Assembly: GCA_020026375.1 (NCBI GenBank)
Contig: JAHHQN010000002.1
Span: forward strand, 1-64,000
Direction of reading: 5' to 3'
DNA from: Alistipes sp.
GTDB lineage: Bacteria; Bacteroidota; Bacteroidia; Bacteroidales; Rikenellaceae
DNA: 64,000 bases
The notes under the pieces are model-generated. The model did not search any database. It saw only the letters and a list, made by a program, of their open reading frames with translations, and had not been told where the DNA came from. Of the stretch, positions 51,260 through 61,600 are shown piece by piece. The first letter of the stretch is position 1, and the number at the start of each line of letters is the position of its first letter. The position numbers and the translations under genes were made by a program.

Positions 51260-53980
51260 ATGAGAAGAATAGTTAAAATTTCAGCCATCGTTGTGGTTTC
51301 AATTTTGGCTGTTGCACTGGTGCTGCCCTCGCTCATGAGCGGCACGGTGGCCGACATTGTCCGTCGTGAGGCCGGCACTCTGTTGAAGGCCCGTCTCGAC
51401 TTCCGGAAACTCGACATCAGCCTGCTGCGGCACTTCCCCAACGCTTCGGTGGAAATCACCGGCCTGCAGCTGGTGGGCGAAGCGCCTTTCGAGGGGGATA
51501 CCATCGTGGCGGCCGACCGCATTTCGGTGGTGGTCAGCCCCCTGTCGTTGTTCTCCGACGAGGGTTTCGAGGTGACCAAGGTACTGCTGTCGGCCCCCCG
51601 TGTCAATGCCCGCAAGTTGGGCGACGGTGCCGTGAACTGGGACGTGATGCGGACTGTGGAGACCGCCCCCGAGGAGGAGGCTGCCCCCGTGAAGGAGGAG
51701 GACGGTGAGTCGTCGTTCCGCCTGCGGATTGAGGAGTTCCGCATCTCCGATGCCGCAATCGCCTTCCGCGACGACTCGTCGCATGTGGCGTTCCGCACCG
51801 CACCCCTGTCGTTGCGGCTTCGGGGCGACATGTCGGCCGAGAAGACGGGACTCGACCTGCGCCTTACGGCCGGGAAGACGAGTCTCGAGTCGGGCGGTGT
51901 GCCGCTCCTGAGCGATGTGAACCTCGATTTGGAGGCCGACATCGCGGCCGACTTCGTGCAGCGTCGCTTCTCTTTCAACGAGAACCGCCTGCGCATGAAT
52001 GCCGTGGAGCTGCGTCTCGACGGTTGGGCGGCCATGACCGACCGCGGTTGGGACATGGACGTGAAGGCCGGCTGCGAACATGTGATGTTCAAGGAGCTGC
52101 TCTCGCTGCTTCCGGCCTTCTATACCCGTGACTTCAAGGAGTTGTCGGCAGCGGGCGAACTGTCGTTGTCGCTCATGGCCCGGGGCGAGATGTATGGCCG
52201 TCAGTTGCCGGCCTTCGAGTTGCTGGCCGGTATCAGAGACGGCAGTTTCCGCTATTCGTCGCTGCCGCGTGCGGTGTCGGATATCCAGCTGGACTTCAGG
52301 GTGACCAACCCCGGAGGAGTGATGGACAGCACGGTGGTCGACCTCAGACGCTTCTCGCTGCGTATGGGCGGCAATGCGCTGTCGGCGGCCTGCTACGCCA
52401 CCAATCTGGCCAGCGACCCCTATGTGAAATTCTCGACCGACGGCCGTCTCGATCTGGGTATGGTGCGCGAGGTCTATCCGCTGGAGGAGGGGACCGAGCT
52501 GGGCGGTGTCATCTCGGCCGACATCGCCCTGTCGGGCAATCTCTCGGCCGTGGAGAAGGGGGCTTATGACCGTCTGTCGGGCGGTGGCAGCTTCGTGGTC
52601 GAGAAGCTGGGTGTCTCGCTGCCGACGCTGCCCGATGTCGAGGTGCGCCGCGCCGCCGCAAGCATCACGCCTTCGGCCATGACGCTCGGCGAACTCGACC
52701 TCCATATCGGCCGCAGCGACATTGCGGCCAACGGCCGGATTGTGGGCTATCTGGGCTACCTGCTGCGACAGGAGGAACTCTCCGGAAGACTCTTCGTGAA
52801 ATCGCAGCTGCTCGACTTCAACGAAATCATGAACACGCTGCCCCACGAGGAGACCGCCCCCGGGGAAGAGGACGACGGGGCGGCCGTGGAGGAGACCGTT
52901 CCTTCGGGCGAGGTCACTCCGCTGCGTGTTCCCGAAAATATGGACCTCTCGCTCAATACCGACATCGGCAAGGTACGTCTGGGCAAGATGGAGATGGACC
53001 GCATCAGTGGCAATGTGAGAATCCATGACGGAGTGTTGTCGCTCGACAACCTCTCGATGCGTCTTTTCGACGGCGAGGCCGTGGCCTCGGGTCTCTACTC
53101 TACGGCGGAAGACGCCCTGCGTCCGTCGCTCAAGCTCTCGCTGCGCTTCACCGATGCGTCGTTTGCCAAGACCTTCGAACAGCTGGAGATGGTGCAGAAG
53201 ATGGTGCCGGTGTTTGCCAAGACCGGCGGCAACTACTCGCTGGGCATGGAGATGTCGGCGAGTCTCAACCGTCAGATGTCGCCCGACGTGATGTCGGTGA
53301 ATGCCGTGGGCGGTATTCGCTCCAGGAACATCGAACTGCAACACCTCGAGGTGTTCGACAAGCTGGCCACGCTGCTCAACAACGAGAGCCTGCGCCGTAT
53401 CGAGGCACGTGATGTGGCCATCGACTTCGCCATTCGCAACGGACGTGTCTACACCGAACCCTTCGACCTGCGTATGGGCGGTGTCAACCTCAATCTCTCC
53501 GGCTCGACGGGTCTCGACCAGAGCATCGACTATGTGGCTAAAGTCAAACTGCCTAATGCGGGTGCCAAGGGGGTGTTGCAGAATGTCAACGTGCTGATTG
53601 GCGGCACCTTTTCCTCGCCCAAGATTTCGGTGGGGGTCAAGGAGGCCGCACAGGAGGCGGTGAAGAACATCATCGAGGAGCAGATTGGCAGCATGATTGG
53701 CGACAAGACGCTCCCGAAGCATTCCGAGCAGCTGATGGAGGAGGCGCGCCGCAACGGTGCGCAGCTCATCGAGAAGGCCAAGCAGCAGCGCGACAGATTG
53801 GTGGCAGAGGCTGCCAAGAAGGGCAAGTTGGCCGAGCTGGCCGCACGCAAGGCCGGTGACAAGCTGGTGGAGGAGGCCGAGCGTCAGGCACAGCGGCTGG
53901 TCGACAGGGCGGCCGACAATGTGGCCAGGGATTCGGCGCAGGGAGCTGCCGCGCAGACCGACACGCCGACCGATAAATAG
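51260..53980 (+). CDS. AsmA-family exported protein
   Basis: 906 residues with one N-terminal membrane anchor (about 5-25) followed by long beta-rich repeats typical of AsmA/TamB-like bridging proteins (LLRHFPNASVEITGLQLVG, VKLPNAGAKGVLQNVNVLIGG near the end). Such proteins are proposed to help lipid transport or outer-membrane biogenesis. The last 110 residues are a lysine/glutamate/alanine-rich amphipathic helix (EKAKQQRDRLVAEAAKKGK). ATG 51260 follows an in-frame GTG at 51257; I chose the ATG. Confidence 0.85.
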   Translation: MRRIVKISAIVVVSILAVALVLPSLMSGTVADIVRREAGTLLKARLDFRKLDISLLRHFPNASVEITGLQLVGEAPFEGDTIVAADRISVVVSPLSLFSDEGFEVTKVLLSAPRVNARKLGDGAVNWDVMRTVETAPEEEAAPVKEEDGESSFRLRIEEFRISDAAIAFRDDSSHVAFRTAPLSLRLRGDMSAEKTGLDLRLTAGKTSLESGGVPLLSDVNLDLEADIAADFVQRRFSFNENRLRMNAVELRLDGWAAMTDRGWDMDVKAGCEHVMFKELLSLLPAFYTRDFKELSAAGELSLSLMARGEMYGRQLPAFELLAGIRDGSFRYSSLPRAVSDIQLDFRVTNPGGVMDSTVVDLRRFSLRMGGNALSAACYATNLASDPYVKFSTDGRLDLGMVREVYPLEEGTELGGVISADIALSGNLSAVEKGAYDRLSGGGSFVVEKLGVSLPTLPDVEVRRAAASITPSAMTLGELDLHIGRSDIAANGRIVGYLGYLLRQEELSGRLFVKSQLLDFNEIMNTLPHEETAPGEEDDGAAVEETVPSGEVTPLRVPENMDLSLNTDIGKVRLGKMEMDRISGNVRIHDGVLSLDNLSMRLFDGEAVASGLYSTAEDALRPSLKLSLRFTDASFAKTFEQLEMVQKMVPVFAKTGGNYSLGMEMSASLNRQMSPDVMSVNAVGGIRSRNIELQHLEVFDKLATLLNNESLRRIEARDVAIDFAIRNGRVYTEPFDLRMGGVNLNLSGSTGLDQSIDYVAKVKLPNAGAKGVLQNVNVLIGGTFSSPKISVGVKEAAQEAVKNIIEEQIGSMIGDKTLPKHSEQLMEEARRNGAQLIEKAKQQRDRLVAEAAKKGKLAELAARKAGDKLVEEAERQAQRLVDRAADNVARDSAQGAAAQTDTPTDK

Positions 53981-54001
53981 GGCGAAATGCCCGCCGAAAC
54001 C

Positions 54002-54037
54002 AAAAGGCCGGACTTCCATCGGAGGTCCGGCCTTTTT
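54002..54037. terminator. Bidirectional intrinsic terminator
   Basis: A 16-bp stem (one G-U pair) with loop ATC and A4/T5 flanks. It separates the AsmA gene from the convergent CaCA gene. Confidence 0.88.
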
Positions 54038-54054
54038 CGTATATCGGGGTGGGA

Positions 54055-55011
54055 TTAGTGAATCAGATACCAGATGTAGCCCACATAGAGCAGGAGCATG
54101 ATGCCGCCCTCCACACGGTCGAGCTCCCGTTTGCGGAAGGTGAACGCCGACACGAAGAGCAGCAGCGAACCCAGCACCACGGTCATGATGTCGACGAGGG
54201 TGATGCCGCCCATGGTCAGTGGCTGTATGGTGGAGCAGATACCCAGAATGAGGAGGATATTGGCGATGTTGGAGCCGATGACGTTACCCAGCGCCATGTC
54301 GGCCTTGCCCTTCATGAGCGAGACCACCGACGAGGCCAGCTCGGGCAGTGAGGTGCCTCCGGCCACCAGGGTGATGGCAATCACCGAGTCGCTCACACCC
54401 AGTGTCTTGGCGATGGCGGTGGCGTGGGCCAGGAAGAGGTCGCCGCCGTAGATGAGACCGAAGAGACCGCCTGCAATCATCACGGCGGCCAGCCACATGG
54501 CCACGGGTTTCTTCTTCTCTTCCCGCTCTTCGGCTTCGGCCACGGCGCGTGGGGTCTGACGTATGGTGTACCACATCACCAGACCGTAGAGCAGCAGCAT
54601 GGCGATACCCTCCACACGCGAGATGTGGTCGATGTCGGCCAGATGGAGGTACTTGTCCGACACGCAGAAGAGCAGCAGCAGCGACACCGCCATGAGAATG
54701 GGAATGTCGCGGCGGATATTCGATGCGGTGAGCCGCAGGGGGCGTATCAGGGCGCAGATGCCCAAGATGACGAATACGTTGAAGGCGTTGGAACCTACCA
54801 CATTGCCGATGGCGATGCTGCTGTTGCCCTCAATCGACGAGAGGGTCGACACCACCAGCTCGGGGGTCGAGGTGCCGACTGCCACAATGGTCAGTCCGAT
54901 GATGAATTCCGGCACGCGGAAGCGTTCGGCAACGGCGGCCGAACCGTCGGTCAGGAAATTCGCGCCGATGAGAATCATCGCCAGACCGACAATCAAAAGT
55001 AAAATGTCCAT
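54055..55011 (-). CDS. Calcium/sodium (CaCA) antiporter
   Basis: 318 residues with ten predicted helices in two inverted halves. The alpha-repeats are GTSTPELVVS and GGTSLPELASS, with the second and sixth helices bearing GNVVGSNAFN and GNVIGSNIAN. This is the YrbG-type layout. A ZIP gene lies 18 bases upstream on the same strand. Confidence 0.93.
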   Translation of the reverse strand: MDILLLIVGLAMILIGANFLTDGSAAVAERFRVPEFIIGLTIVAVGTSTPELVVSTLSSIEGNSSIAIGNVVGSNAFNVFVILGICALIRPLRLTASNIRRDIPILMAVSLLLLFCVSDKYLHLADIDHISRVEGIAMLLLYGLVMWYTIRQTPRAVAEAEEREEKKKPVAMWLAAVMIAGGLFGLIYGGDLFLAHATAIAKTLGVSDSVIAITLVAGGTSLPELASSVVSLMKGKADMALGNVIGSNIANILLILGICSTIQPLTMGGITLVDIMTVVLGSLLLFVSAFTFRKRELDRVEGGIMLLLYVGYIWYLIH

Positions 55012-55029
55012 ATTGTTTGTTTGATGTGT

Positions 55030-55830
55030 TTAGGCTAAGAGAATCAGACTCACGGCCATGACGGCCATGCCGGTCACCACGCCGAAGATGGCGGTGTGTG
55101 CCTCGCCGTACTCGCGTGCGGCGGGCAGGAGTTCGTCTATCGAGATGAAGACCATGATGCCGGCCACTGCGGCCAGGATACAGCCCATGAGCGTCTCCGA
55201 CATGAAGGGCATGAGCAGGAGGTAGGCCAGCACGGCACCCACCGGCTCGGCCAGACCCGAGAGCAGCGAGTAGAAGAAGGCCTTGCGGCGGTCGCCCGTG
55301 GCATAATATATAGGAATCGACACGGCGATGCCTTCGGGAATGTTGTGAATGGCGATGGCCACGGCGATGGCCACACCCAGTGCCGTGTTGTCGACCGCCG
55401 AGGCAAAGGTGGCGATGCCTTCGGGGAAGTTGTGAATGGCGATGGCCACGGCCGTGAGCAGTCCCATGCGCATGAGTGCCGGCCGGTGGTGGGGGGTGTC
55501 CATCTCCTCCACGCTGTGTGCCTCGTGGGGGTTTTCGAACGAGGGGACGAGTGCGTCGATAAGCCCGATGAGCAGAATGCCGGCGAAGAAGCAGGCCACG
55601 GTGATGACTGCCCCCGAACGGTCGCCCCATGCGGAGGAGAGTGCCGTCTGGGCTTCGTGGAACAGCTCCACGAACGAGACATAGACCATCACGCCGCCCG
55701 ACAGACCGAGCGAGAACGACAGCAGACGTTTGTTGGTGCGTTTGGCGAAGAAGGCGATGGCGCTGCCGATGCCTGTGGCCAGACCTGCACCGAGTGTGAG
55801 CAGCAGGGCCCATTGAATATTCTGTTCCAT
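55030..55830 (-). CDS. zupT: ZIP-family metal transporter (ZupT-like)
   Basis: 266 residues, eight helices, with metal sites HNFPEGIATF and HNIPEGIAVS in the fourth and fifth helices and a His-rich loop (HEAHSVEEMDTPHH) between helices three and four. It takes up zinc or a similar divalent ion. It is cotranscribed with the CaCA antiporter. Confidence 0.93.
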   Translation of the reverse strand: MEQNIQWALLLTLGAGLATGIGSAIAFFAKRTNKRLLSFSLGLSGGVMVYVSFVELFHEAQTALSSAWGDRSGAVITVACFFAGILLIGLIDALVPSFENPHEAHSVEEMDTPHHRPALMRMGLLTAVAIAIHNFPEGIATFASAVDNTALGVAIAVAIAIHNIPEGIAVSIPIYYATGDRRKAFFYSLLSGLAEPVGAVLAYLLLMPFMSETLMGCILAAVAGIMVFISIDELLPAAREYGEAHTAIFGVVTGMAVMAVSLILLA

Positions 55831-56060
55831 TGTCTTGGTTCGGAGTTGGAATGTGGTAAAACGCTTGGGCGGAAATCCGAGGTGCGGCGTCCGCGGAAAA
55901 GCAGGGTCAAAGTTATGGGTTTATTTTTGTTCGCGCAATAGTGTATTTTAGGCATATCTGTCGGTGGAGAAATTTTGAACCGAAAGAGTTGCAAAATAGG
56001 GCGTTGGGGGGCGCGAAAAGAAAAAATGATGATGATTTGTTGAAAAAATACATCAAAGTT
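55831..56060. other. Intergenic DNA between divergent zupT and pyrC
   Basis: Part of the 443-base gap. It is partly AT-rich. I see no gene or strong structure before the pyr promoter at 56061. Confidence 0.55.
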
Positions 56061-56092
56061 TTTGCAATGGCAGTGAAAATAAACTACCTTTG
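56061..56092 (+). promoter_or_regulatory. Promoter of the pyr operon
   Basis: TTTG (56061-56064), 20 nt, TACCTTTG (56085-56092). Initiation near 56098-56100 puts the leader ORF start almost at the 5' end. Confidence 0.8.
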
Positions 56093-56102
56093 CGGCATAA
56101 AT

Positions 56103-56231
56103 ATGTACGATATATTGACACCGCATCTCATGAACTGTAAGCCTCAAAATATATCCTCTGTTTCACGTCGTTGGCAGAATTATTGGTCGGGTTTCGTTTC
56201 TCCGATGCAATCGGTGTTTTCATTTAATTAG
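56103..56231 (+). CDS. Putative pyr leader peptide (42 residues)
   Basis: An ORF beginning a few bases after the predicted transcript start (near-leaderless) and ending TAG at 56229-56231, exactly where the 5' arm of the terminator hairpin begins (56230). The peptide starts MYDILTPHLM and ends SPMQSVFSFN; it has no family. Its value would be in positioning a ribosome, as in the leader of enterobacterial pyrBI. Translation is not proven. Confidence 0.5.
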   Translation: MYDILTPHLMNCKPQNISSVSRRWQNYWSGFVSPMQSVFSFN

Positions 56232-56261
56232 GGTAGCTGTTATAGTTGCCCTATTTTTTTT
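56202..56261 (+). promoter_or_regulatory. Pyr operon attenuator: pause hairpin, U-rich tract, intrinsic terminator
   Basis: CCGAT/ATCGG (56202-56206 with 56210-56214) forms a small pause-type hairpin, followed by a T-rich stretch (56215-56229). Then AGGGTAGC pairs with GTTGCCCT (two G-U pairs) around TGTTATA, followed by ATTTTTTTT ending 12 bases before pyrC. This is an intrinsic terminator upstream of the first structural gene. Confidence 0.65.
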
Positions 56262-56273
56262 AGGCAGTAAGAT

Positions 56274-57551
56274 ATGAAAACCTATTACATCAACGCTGAG
56301 ATTTTCCGCGGCGACCACTTCGAAAAAGGGGTGCTGGCCGTTGAGGACGGCCGCTTTGTCGAGCCCGGAACACCGGTCGGCGACGAGCGTGTGGTCGACC
56401 TCGAAGGACTGACCCTCCTGCCCGGTCTGGTCGATGTGCATGTGCATTTCCGCGAGCCCGGTTTCACGGAGAAGGAGACCATTCTCTCCGGTAGCCGCGC
56501 GGCCGCCCACGGCGGTTATACCACCGTATGCACCATGCCCAACCTCAATCCCGCACCCGATGCTCCCGAAACCCTCGAACGACAGTTGGAGCCTATCTGC
56601 CGCGATGCCGTGGTGAGGGTCGTTCCCTACGGCTGCATCACCAGGGGACAGAAGGGCTGCGGTGAACTGGTCGACTATCCGGCTATTGCCGCACAGGTGG
56701 TCGGCTTCTCCGATGACGGCCGCGGTGTGCAGGAGGAGAGCCTTATGGAGGAGGCCATGCGGCGTGTGGCTGCTACGGGCAAGGCCGTGGTGGCACACTG
56801 CGAGGTCAACGACCTGCTCCGTGGCGGATATATCCACGACGGTGTCTACTGCCGCGAGCATGGCCACAAGGGCATCTGCTCGGAGAGCGAGTGGCAGCAG
56901 GTCGAGCGCGATATCCGTCTGGCGGAGAAGACCGGCTGTCAGTACCATGTGTGCCATGTGTCGACCAGGGAGAGCGTCGAACTGGTGCGTCAGGCCAAGG
57001 CACGCGGTCTGAAGGTGAGCTGCGAGACGGCTCCCCACTACCTGCTGCTCACGGAGAACGACCTGCAGGAGGACGGACGTTTCAAGATGAACCCGCCCCT
57101 GCGCTCGGTCGAGGACAATCTGGCACTCATCAACGGCATCATCGACGGCACCATCGAAGTTATCGCCACCGACCATGCGCCCCACACCGCCGAGCAGAAA
57201 TCGCGCGGCCTGCAGGGCAGCGCCATGGGTATCGTGGGGCTGGAGTGTGCCTTCGCCCTGCTCTACACCTATATGGTCAAGCGCGGCGTCATCTCGCTCG
57301 AGAAACTCGTCGAGCTGATGTCGGTCAACCCCTCGCGTCTGTTCTCGCTGGGCGAGGGACTCCGTGTGGGTGCAGCGGCCGACTTCACGGTCATGGACCT
57401 CAATGCCGAGTCGGAAATCGATCCCTCCCACTTCCTCTCCATGGGACGCTCCACGCCGTTTGCCGGCTGGAAGGTCTCTTCGAAAACCATGCTGACGGTG
57501 GTCGGCGGAAATATAGCATATAAAGACGAACAAATGCAAATCATAAAATAA
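56274..57551 (+). CDS. pyrC: Dihydroorotase
   Basis: Closes carbamoyl aspartate to dihydroorotate. 425 residues, of the long amidohydrolase type: HVH (His56, His58) in DVHVHFREPG, a conserved NPHT-like loop, and the Asp of ATDHAPH near residue 300. It heads the pyr operon behind a leader attenuator. carA starts 2 bases after it. Confidence 0.95.
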   Translation: MKTYYINAEIFRGDHFEKGVLAVEDGRFVEPGTPVGDERVVDLEGLTLLPGLVDVHVHFREPGFTEKETILSGSRAAAHGGYTTVCTMPNLNPAPDAPETLERQLEPICRDAVVRVVPYGCITRGQKGCGELVDYPAIAAQVVGFSDDGRGVQEESLMEEAMRRVAATGKAVVAHCEVNDLLRGGYIHDGVYCREHGHKGICSESEWQQVERDIRLAEKTGCQYHVCHVSTRESVELVRQAKARGLKVSCETAPHYLLLTENDLQEDGRFKMNPPLRSVEDNLALINGIIDGTIEVIATDHAPHTAEQKSRGLQGSAMGIVGLECAFALLYTYMVKRGVISLEKLVELMSVNPSRLFSLGEGLRVGAAADFTVMDLNAESEIDPSHFLSMGRSTPFAGWKVSSKTMLTVVGGNIAYKDEQMQIIK

Positions 57552-57553
57552 GG

Positions 57554-58645
57554 ATGAAACCCTACACAAAGAAAATTGTTTTGGAAAACGGCCGCGAGTT
57601 CTACGGTTACGGCTTCGGCGCCTCCAAGGAGACCATCAACGAACTGGTGTTCAATACCTCGGTGGTGGGATATCAGGAGATTATGTCGGACCGCACCTAC
57701 ACGGGCCAGATGGTGGTGATGACCTATCCCCTGATCGGCAACTACGGTATGGCCGACGAGGACTACGAGACCAAGACCCCCTCAATCGGCGGCATGATTG
57801 TGAGAGAGTACAACGACACTCCCTCCAACTTCCGCTATACGAAGACCCTCAATGAGGTGTTCGAGGAGTACAACATTCCCGGAATCTGGGGTGTCGACAC
57901 CCGTGCCATCACCCGCATCATTCGTGACGAGGGTACCCAGAAGGTAATCCTTACCGATGCGGAGACTCCCACCGCCGAGGCGCTGGAGAAGCTCCGCCGC
58001 TATGAGCTGCCCCGCAATCTGGTCGAGACGGTCAGCTGCAAGAAGAGATGGATGTCGCGTGTGCCGAACCACACCTACGATGTGGTGGCCGTCGACTGCG
58101 GCATCAAGACCAACATCGTGCGTCAGCTCAACCGTGAAGGTTGCAACGTCACGGTGGTTCCCTTCAACTCCACTGTTGAGGAAATCATGGCCTTCCGTCC
58201 CGACGGTATCCTCATCTCCAACGGCCCGGGCAACCCCGAGGACGTACAGCCCGTGGTGGAGCTGGTCAAGGAGCTGCGCGGTAAGCTGCCCATCTTCGGT
58301 GTGGGCATCGGCCACCAGATTGTGGCACTGGCCTACGGTGCCAAGAGCCGCAAGATGAAGTTCGGTCACAGAGGCTGCAACCAGCCGGTGAAGAACCTCG
58401 AGACCGGCCGCATCGACATCACCAACCAGAACCACGGTTATGTCATCGACCTCGACTCGCTGGCGGCCACCGACCTCGAACTGACTCACGTCAATGTCAT
58501 CGACGGCACGGTCGAGGGTGTGGAGTGCAAGCGCGACATGGTGTTCACCATGCAGTACCACCCCGAGAATGCCGCAGGTCTGCCCAGCAGCAACGATTTG
58601 TTTAAGAAGTTTACCAAAAAAATGGAGGAGCATAAAAATGCCTAA
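57554..58645 (+). CDS. carA: Carbamoyl-phosphate synthase small subunit with glycine replacing the catalytic cysteine
   Basis: 363 residues. The N-terminal CPSase domain and C-terminal class I glutamine amidotransferase domain are complete. The nucleophile-elbow motif normally reads GxCxGHQ, but here it is GVGIGHQ, with Gly251 (codon 58304-58306) at the place of the nucleophilic Cys (Cys269 in Escherichia coli). The catalytic dyad partners are kept (YHPEN near the C-terminus), as is QNHGY. Without the Cys, glutamine hydrolysis should fail, and the synthase would use free ammonia. A single-base or alignment artefact is unlikely, because neighbouring residues align. carB overlaps its end by 8 bases. 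Confidence 0.93.
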   Translation: MKPYTKKIVLENGREFYGYGFGASKETINELVFNTSVVGYQEIMSDRTYTGQMVVMTYPLIGNYGMADEDYETKTPSIGGMIVREYNDTPSNFRYTKTLNEVFEEYNIPGIWGVDTRAITRIIRDEGTQKVILTDAETPTAEALEKLRRYELPRNLVETVSCKKRWMSRVPNHTYDVVAVDCGIKTNIVRQLNREGCNVTVVPFNSTVEEIMAFRPDGILISNGPGNPEDVQPVVELVKELRGKLPIFGVGIGHQIVALAYGAKSRKMKFGHRGCNQPVKNLETGRIDITNQNHGYVIDLDSLAATDLELTHVNVIDGTVEGVECKRDMVFTMQYHPENAAGLPSSNDLFKKFTKKMEEHKNA

Positions 58646-61600
58646 GAGACAAGATATTCACAAAGTTATGGTTATCGGCTCTGGCCCGATTGTCATCGGT
58701 CAGGCTGCCGAATTCGATTATGCCGGTACACAGGCATGTATGGCACTGCGCGAGGAGGGTTACGAAGTGGTGTTGGTCAATTCCAACCCCGCGACCATCA
58801 TGACCGACACGCACATCGCCGACAAGGTCTACATGGAGCCGCTGACGCTGGAGTATGTGGCCAAGATTATCCGCCACGAGCGTCCCGATGCCATCGTTCC
58901 GGGTCTGGGCGGCCAGACGGGTCTGAACCTGGCCGTGCAGCTGGCCAAGAAGGGTATCTTGCAGGAGTGCTCGGTGGAGATTCTCGGCACCTCGTTCGAG
59001 TCCATCGAGAGAGCCGAGGACCGCGAGCTGTTCAAGGAGCTGTGTCTGTCGCTCGGTGAGCCTGTTCTGCCTTCGGAGGTGGCCTCCTCGATTGAGGAGT
59101 CGGTGAAGATTGCCGAGAAAATCGGCTATCCCGTGGTGCTGCGTCCGGCCTTCACACTCGGCGGTACGGGCGGCGGTTTTGCCGACAACGAGGAGGAACT
59201 GCGCGACATGATGCGCAACGCCCTGTCGCTCTCGCCCGTACATCAGGTGCTCATCGAGAAGAGCATCAAGGGCTACAAGGAGATTGAGTTCGAGGTCATG
59301 CGCGACAAGAACGACACGGCGATTGCCATCTGCAGCATGGAGAACGTCGACCCCGTGGGTATCCACACCGGTGACTCCATCGTGGTGGCTCCCAGCCAGA
59401 CGCTCACCAACCGCGAGTACCAGATGCTGCGCGACTCAGCCCTGCGTCTGATTCGCGAGCTGAAAATCGAGGGCGGTTGCAATGTGCAGTTCGCACTCGA
59501 CCCCCTCTCGTTCAAATACTACCTCATCGAGGTGAACCCCCGCGTGTCGCGTTCGTCGGCTCTGGCGTCGAAGGCTTCGGGCTTCCCCATCGCACGTGTG
59601 ACGGCCAAGATTGCCGTGGGTCTCACGCTCGACGAGATTCGTCTGGCCAGCGTTCCGGCCAGCTTCGAGCCTTCGCTGGACTACATTGTCACCAAGGTGG
59701 CACGCTTCCCCTTCGACAAGTTCTCCGACGCGAGCAACAAACTCGGTACCCAGATGCAGGCTACCGGTGAGGTGATGTCGATCGGCCGCACCTTCGAGGA
59801 GTCGCTGCTCAAGGCCGTGCGCTCGCTGGAGACCGGCACCTGCCACATCTACAACAAGAAATTCGACAACTGGTCGAACGACGACCTGTTGACCTATATC
59901 AAGAACGGTACCGACGACCGCATCTACGCCATTGCACAGCTTATCCGCAACCATGTGGACCTGATGCTGATTTACAACAACACCAAAATCGACATGTTCT
60001 TCCTCGAGAAGTTCAAGAACATCGTCGAGTTCGAGAACGTGGTGAAGGAGAATCCCATGAACCTCGAGGTGCTGAAGGAGGCCAAGCGCATGGGCTTCAG
60101 CGACAAGTTCATCGGCCAGCTGTGGGGCGTTGCCGAGCTGGACATGTACCGTTTGAGAGACAAGAACGGCATCTTCCCCGTCTACAAGATGATTGACACC
60201 TGCGCCGGCGAGTTCTCGACCTATGTTCCCTACTTCTACTCGACCTACGAGGACGAGAATGAGTCGGTCATCAGCGACAAGGAGAAAATCGTCGTGCTGG
60301 GTTCGGGTCCTATCCGTATCGGTCAGGGTGTGGAGTTCGACTACTCGACCGTCCACGCCATCTGGTCGATTCGCGAGGCGGGCTACGAGGCCATCATCAT
60401 CAACAACAACCCCGAGACCGTGTCGACCGACTACACCACCAGCGACAAGCTCTACTTCGAGCCGCTGATGGTCGAGGACGTGATGAATGTTATCCGCATG
60501 GAGAAACCCAAGGCGGTGGTGGTATCGCTCGGCGGTCAGACCGCCATCAACCTGGCAGACCCCCTCGCCGAGCTGGGTGTGCCCATCATCGGTACCGACT
60601 GTGAGGCGATTCGCAACGCCGAGGACCGCGGTTGTTTCGAGAAAATCATGGAGGAGCTGGGCATTCCCCAGCCCGAGGCCGAGGCCGTGACCGACATCGA
60701 GGCCGGTGTACGCGCCGCAGCACGCATCGGCTATCCCGTGCTGGTTCGTCCGAGCTATGTGCTGGGCGGCCGCGCCATGCAGATTGTCTCCAACGAGGAG
60801 CGTCTGCGCCACTACCTGCAGACCGCCGTGGAGCTCAACGCCGACCAGCCCGTATTGGTCGACCGCTACATCATGGGTAAGGAGCTGGAGGTAGATGCCA
60901 TCTGCGACGGCGAGAACGTGTTTATCCCCGGTATCATGGAGCACGTCGAGCGCACGGGTATCCACTCGGGTGACTCGATCAGCGTATATCCCACCTTCAG
61001 CGTATCGCAGGCGGCCAAGGACAAGATTATCGACTACACCGTGAAGCTGGGTATGAGAATCGGTATCCGCGGTCTCTACAATATCCAGTTCATTCTCGAC
61101 AAGAACGACGATGTCTATGTCATCGAGGTGAACCCCCGTTCGTCGCGTACGGTTCCCTTCCTCTCGAAGTCGACCAATGTGCCGATGGCTCACATCGCCA
61201 CTCAGGTCATTCTGGGCAAGAAGCTCCGCGAGCTGGGCATCACCGAGGTCTACGGCAAGGAGAAGGAGCGCTGGTATGTCAAGGCACCGGCCTTCTCGTT
61301 CTCGAAGATTCACGGCATGGATTCCTACCTCTCGCCCGAGATGAAGTCGACGGGTGAGGCCATCGGCTACGACGACAAACTCACCCGCGCCCTCTACAAG
61401 GCATTGCAGGCTACGGGCATGAACGTGTCGAACTACGGCACGATTCTGGTGACCATCGCCGACAAGGACAAGGAGGAGGCACTGCCGCTGGTACGCCGCT
61501 TCTACGAGCTGGGCTTCAACATCGAGGCCACGACCGGTACGGCCAACTTCCTGCGCGAGCACGGTATCCGTACCCGTACCCGCAAGAAGTTGAGCGAGGG

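Noticed and set aside
55941..56102. N-terminal extension of the pyr leader ORF
   Set aside because: It runs upstream of the predicted transcript start, so only the part from ATG 56103 can be translated from that promoter.
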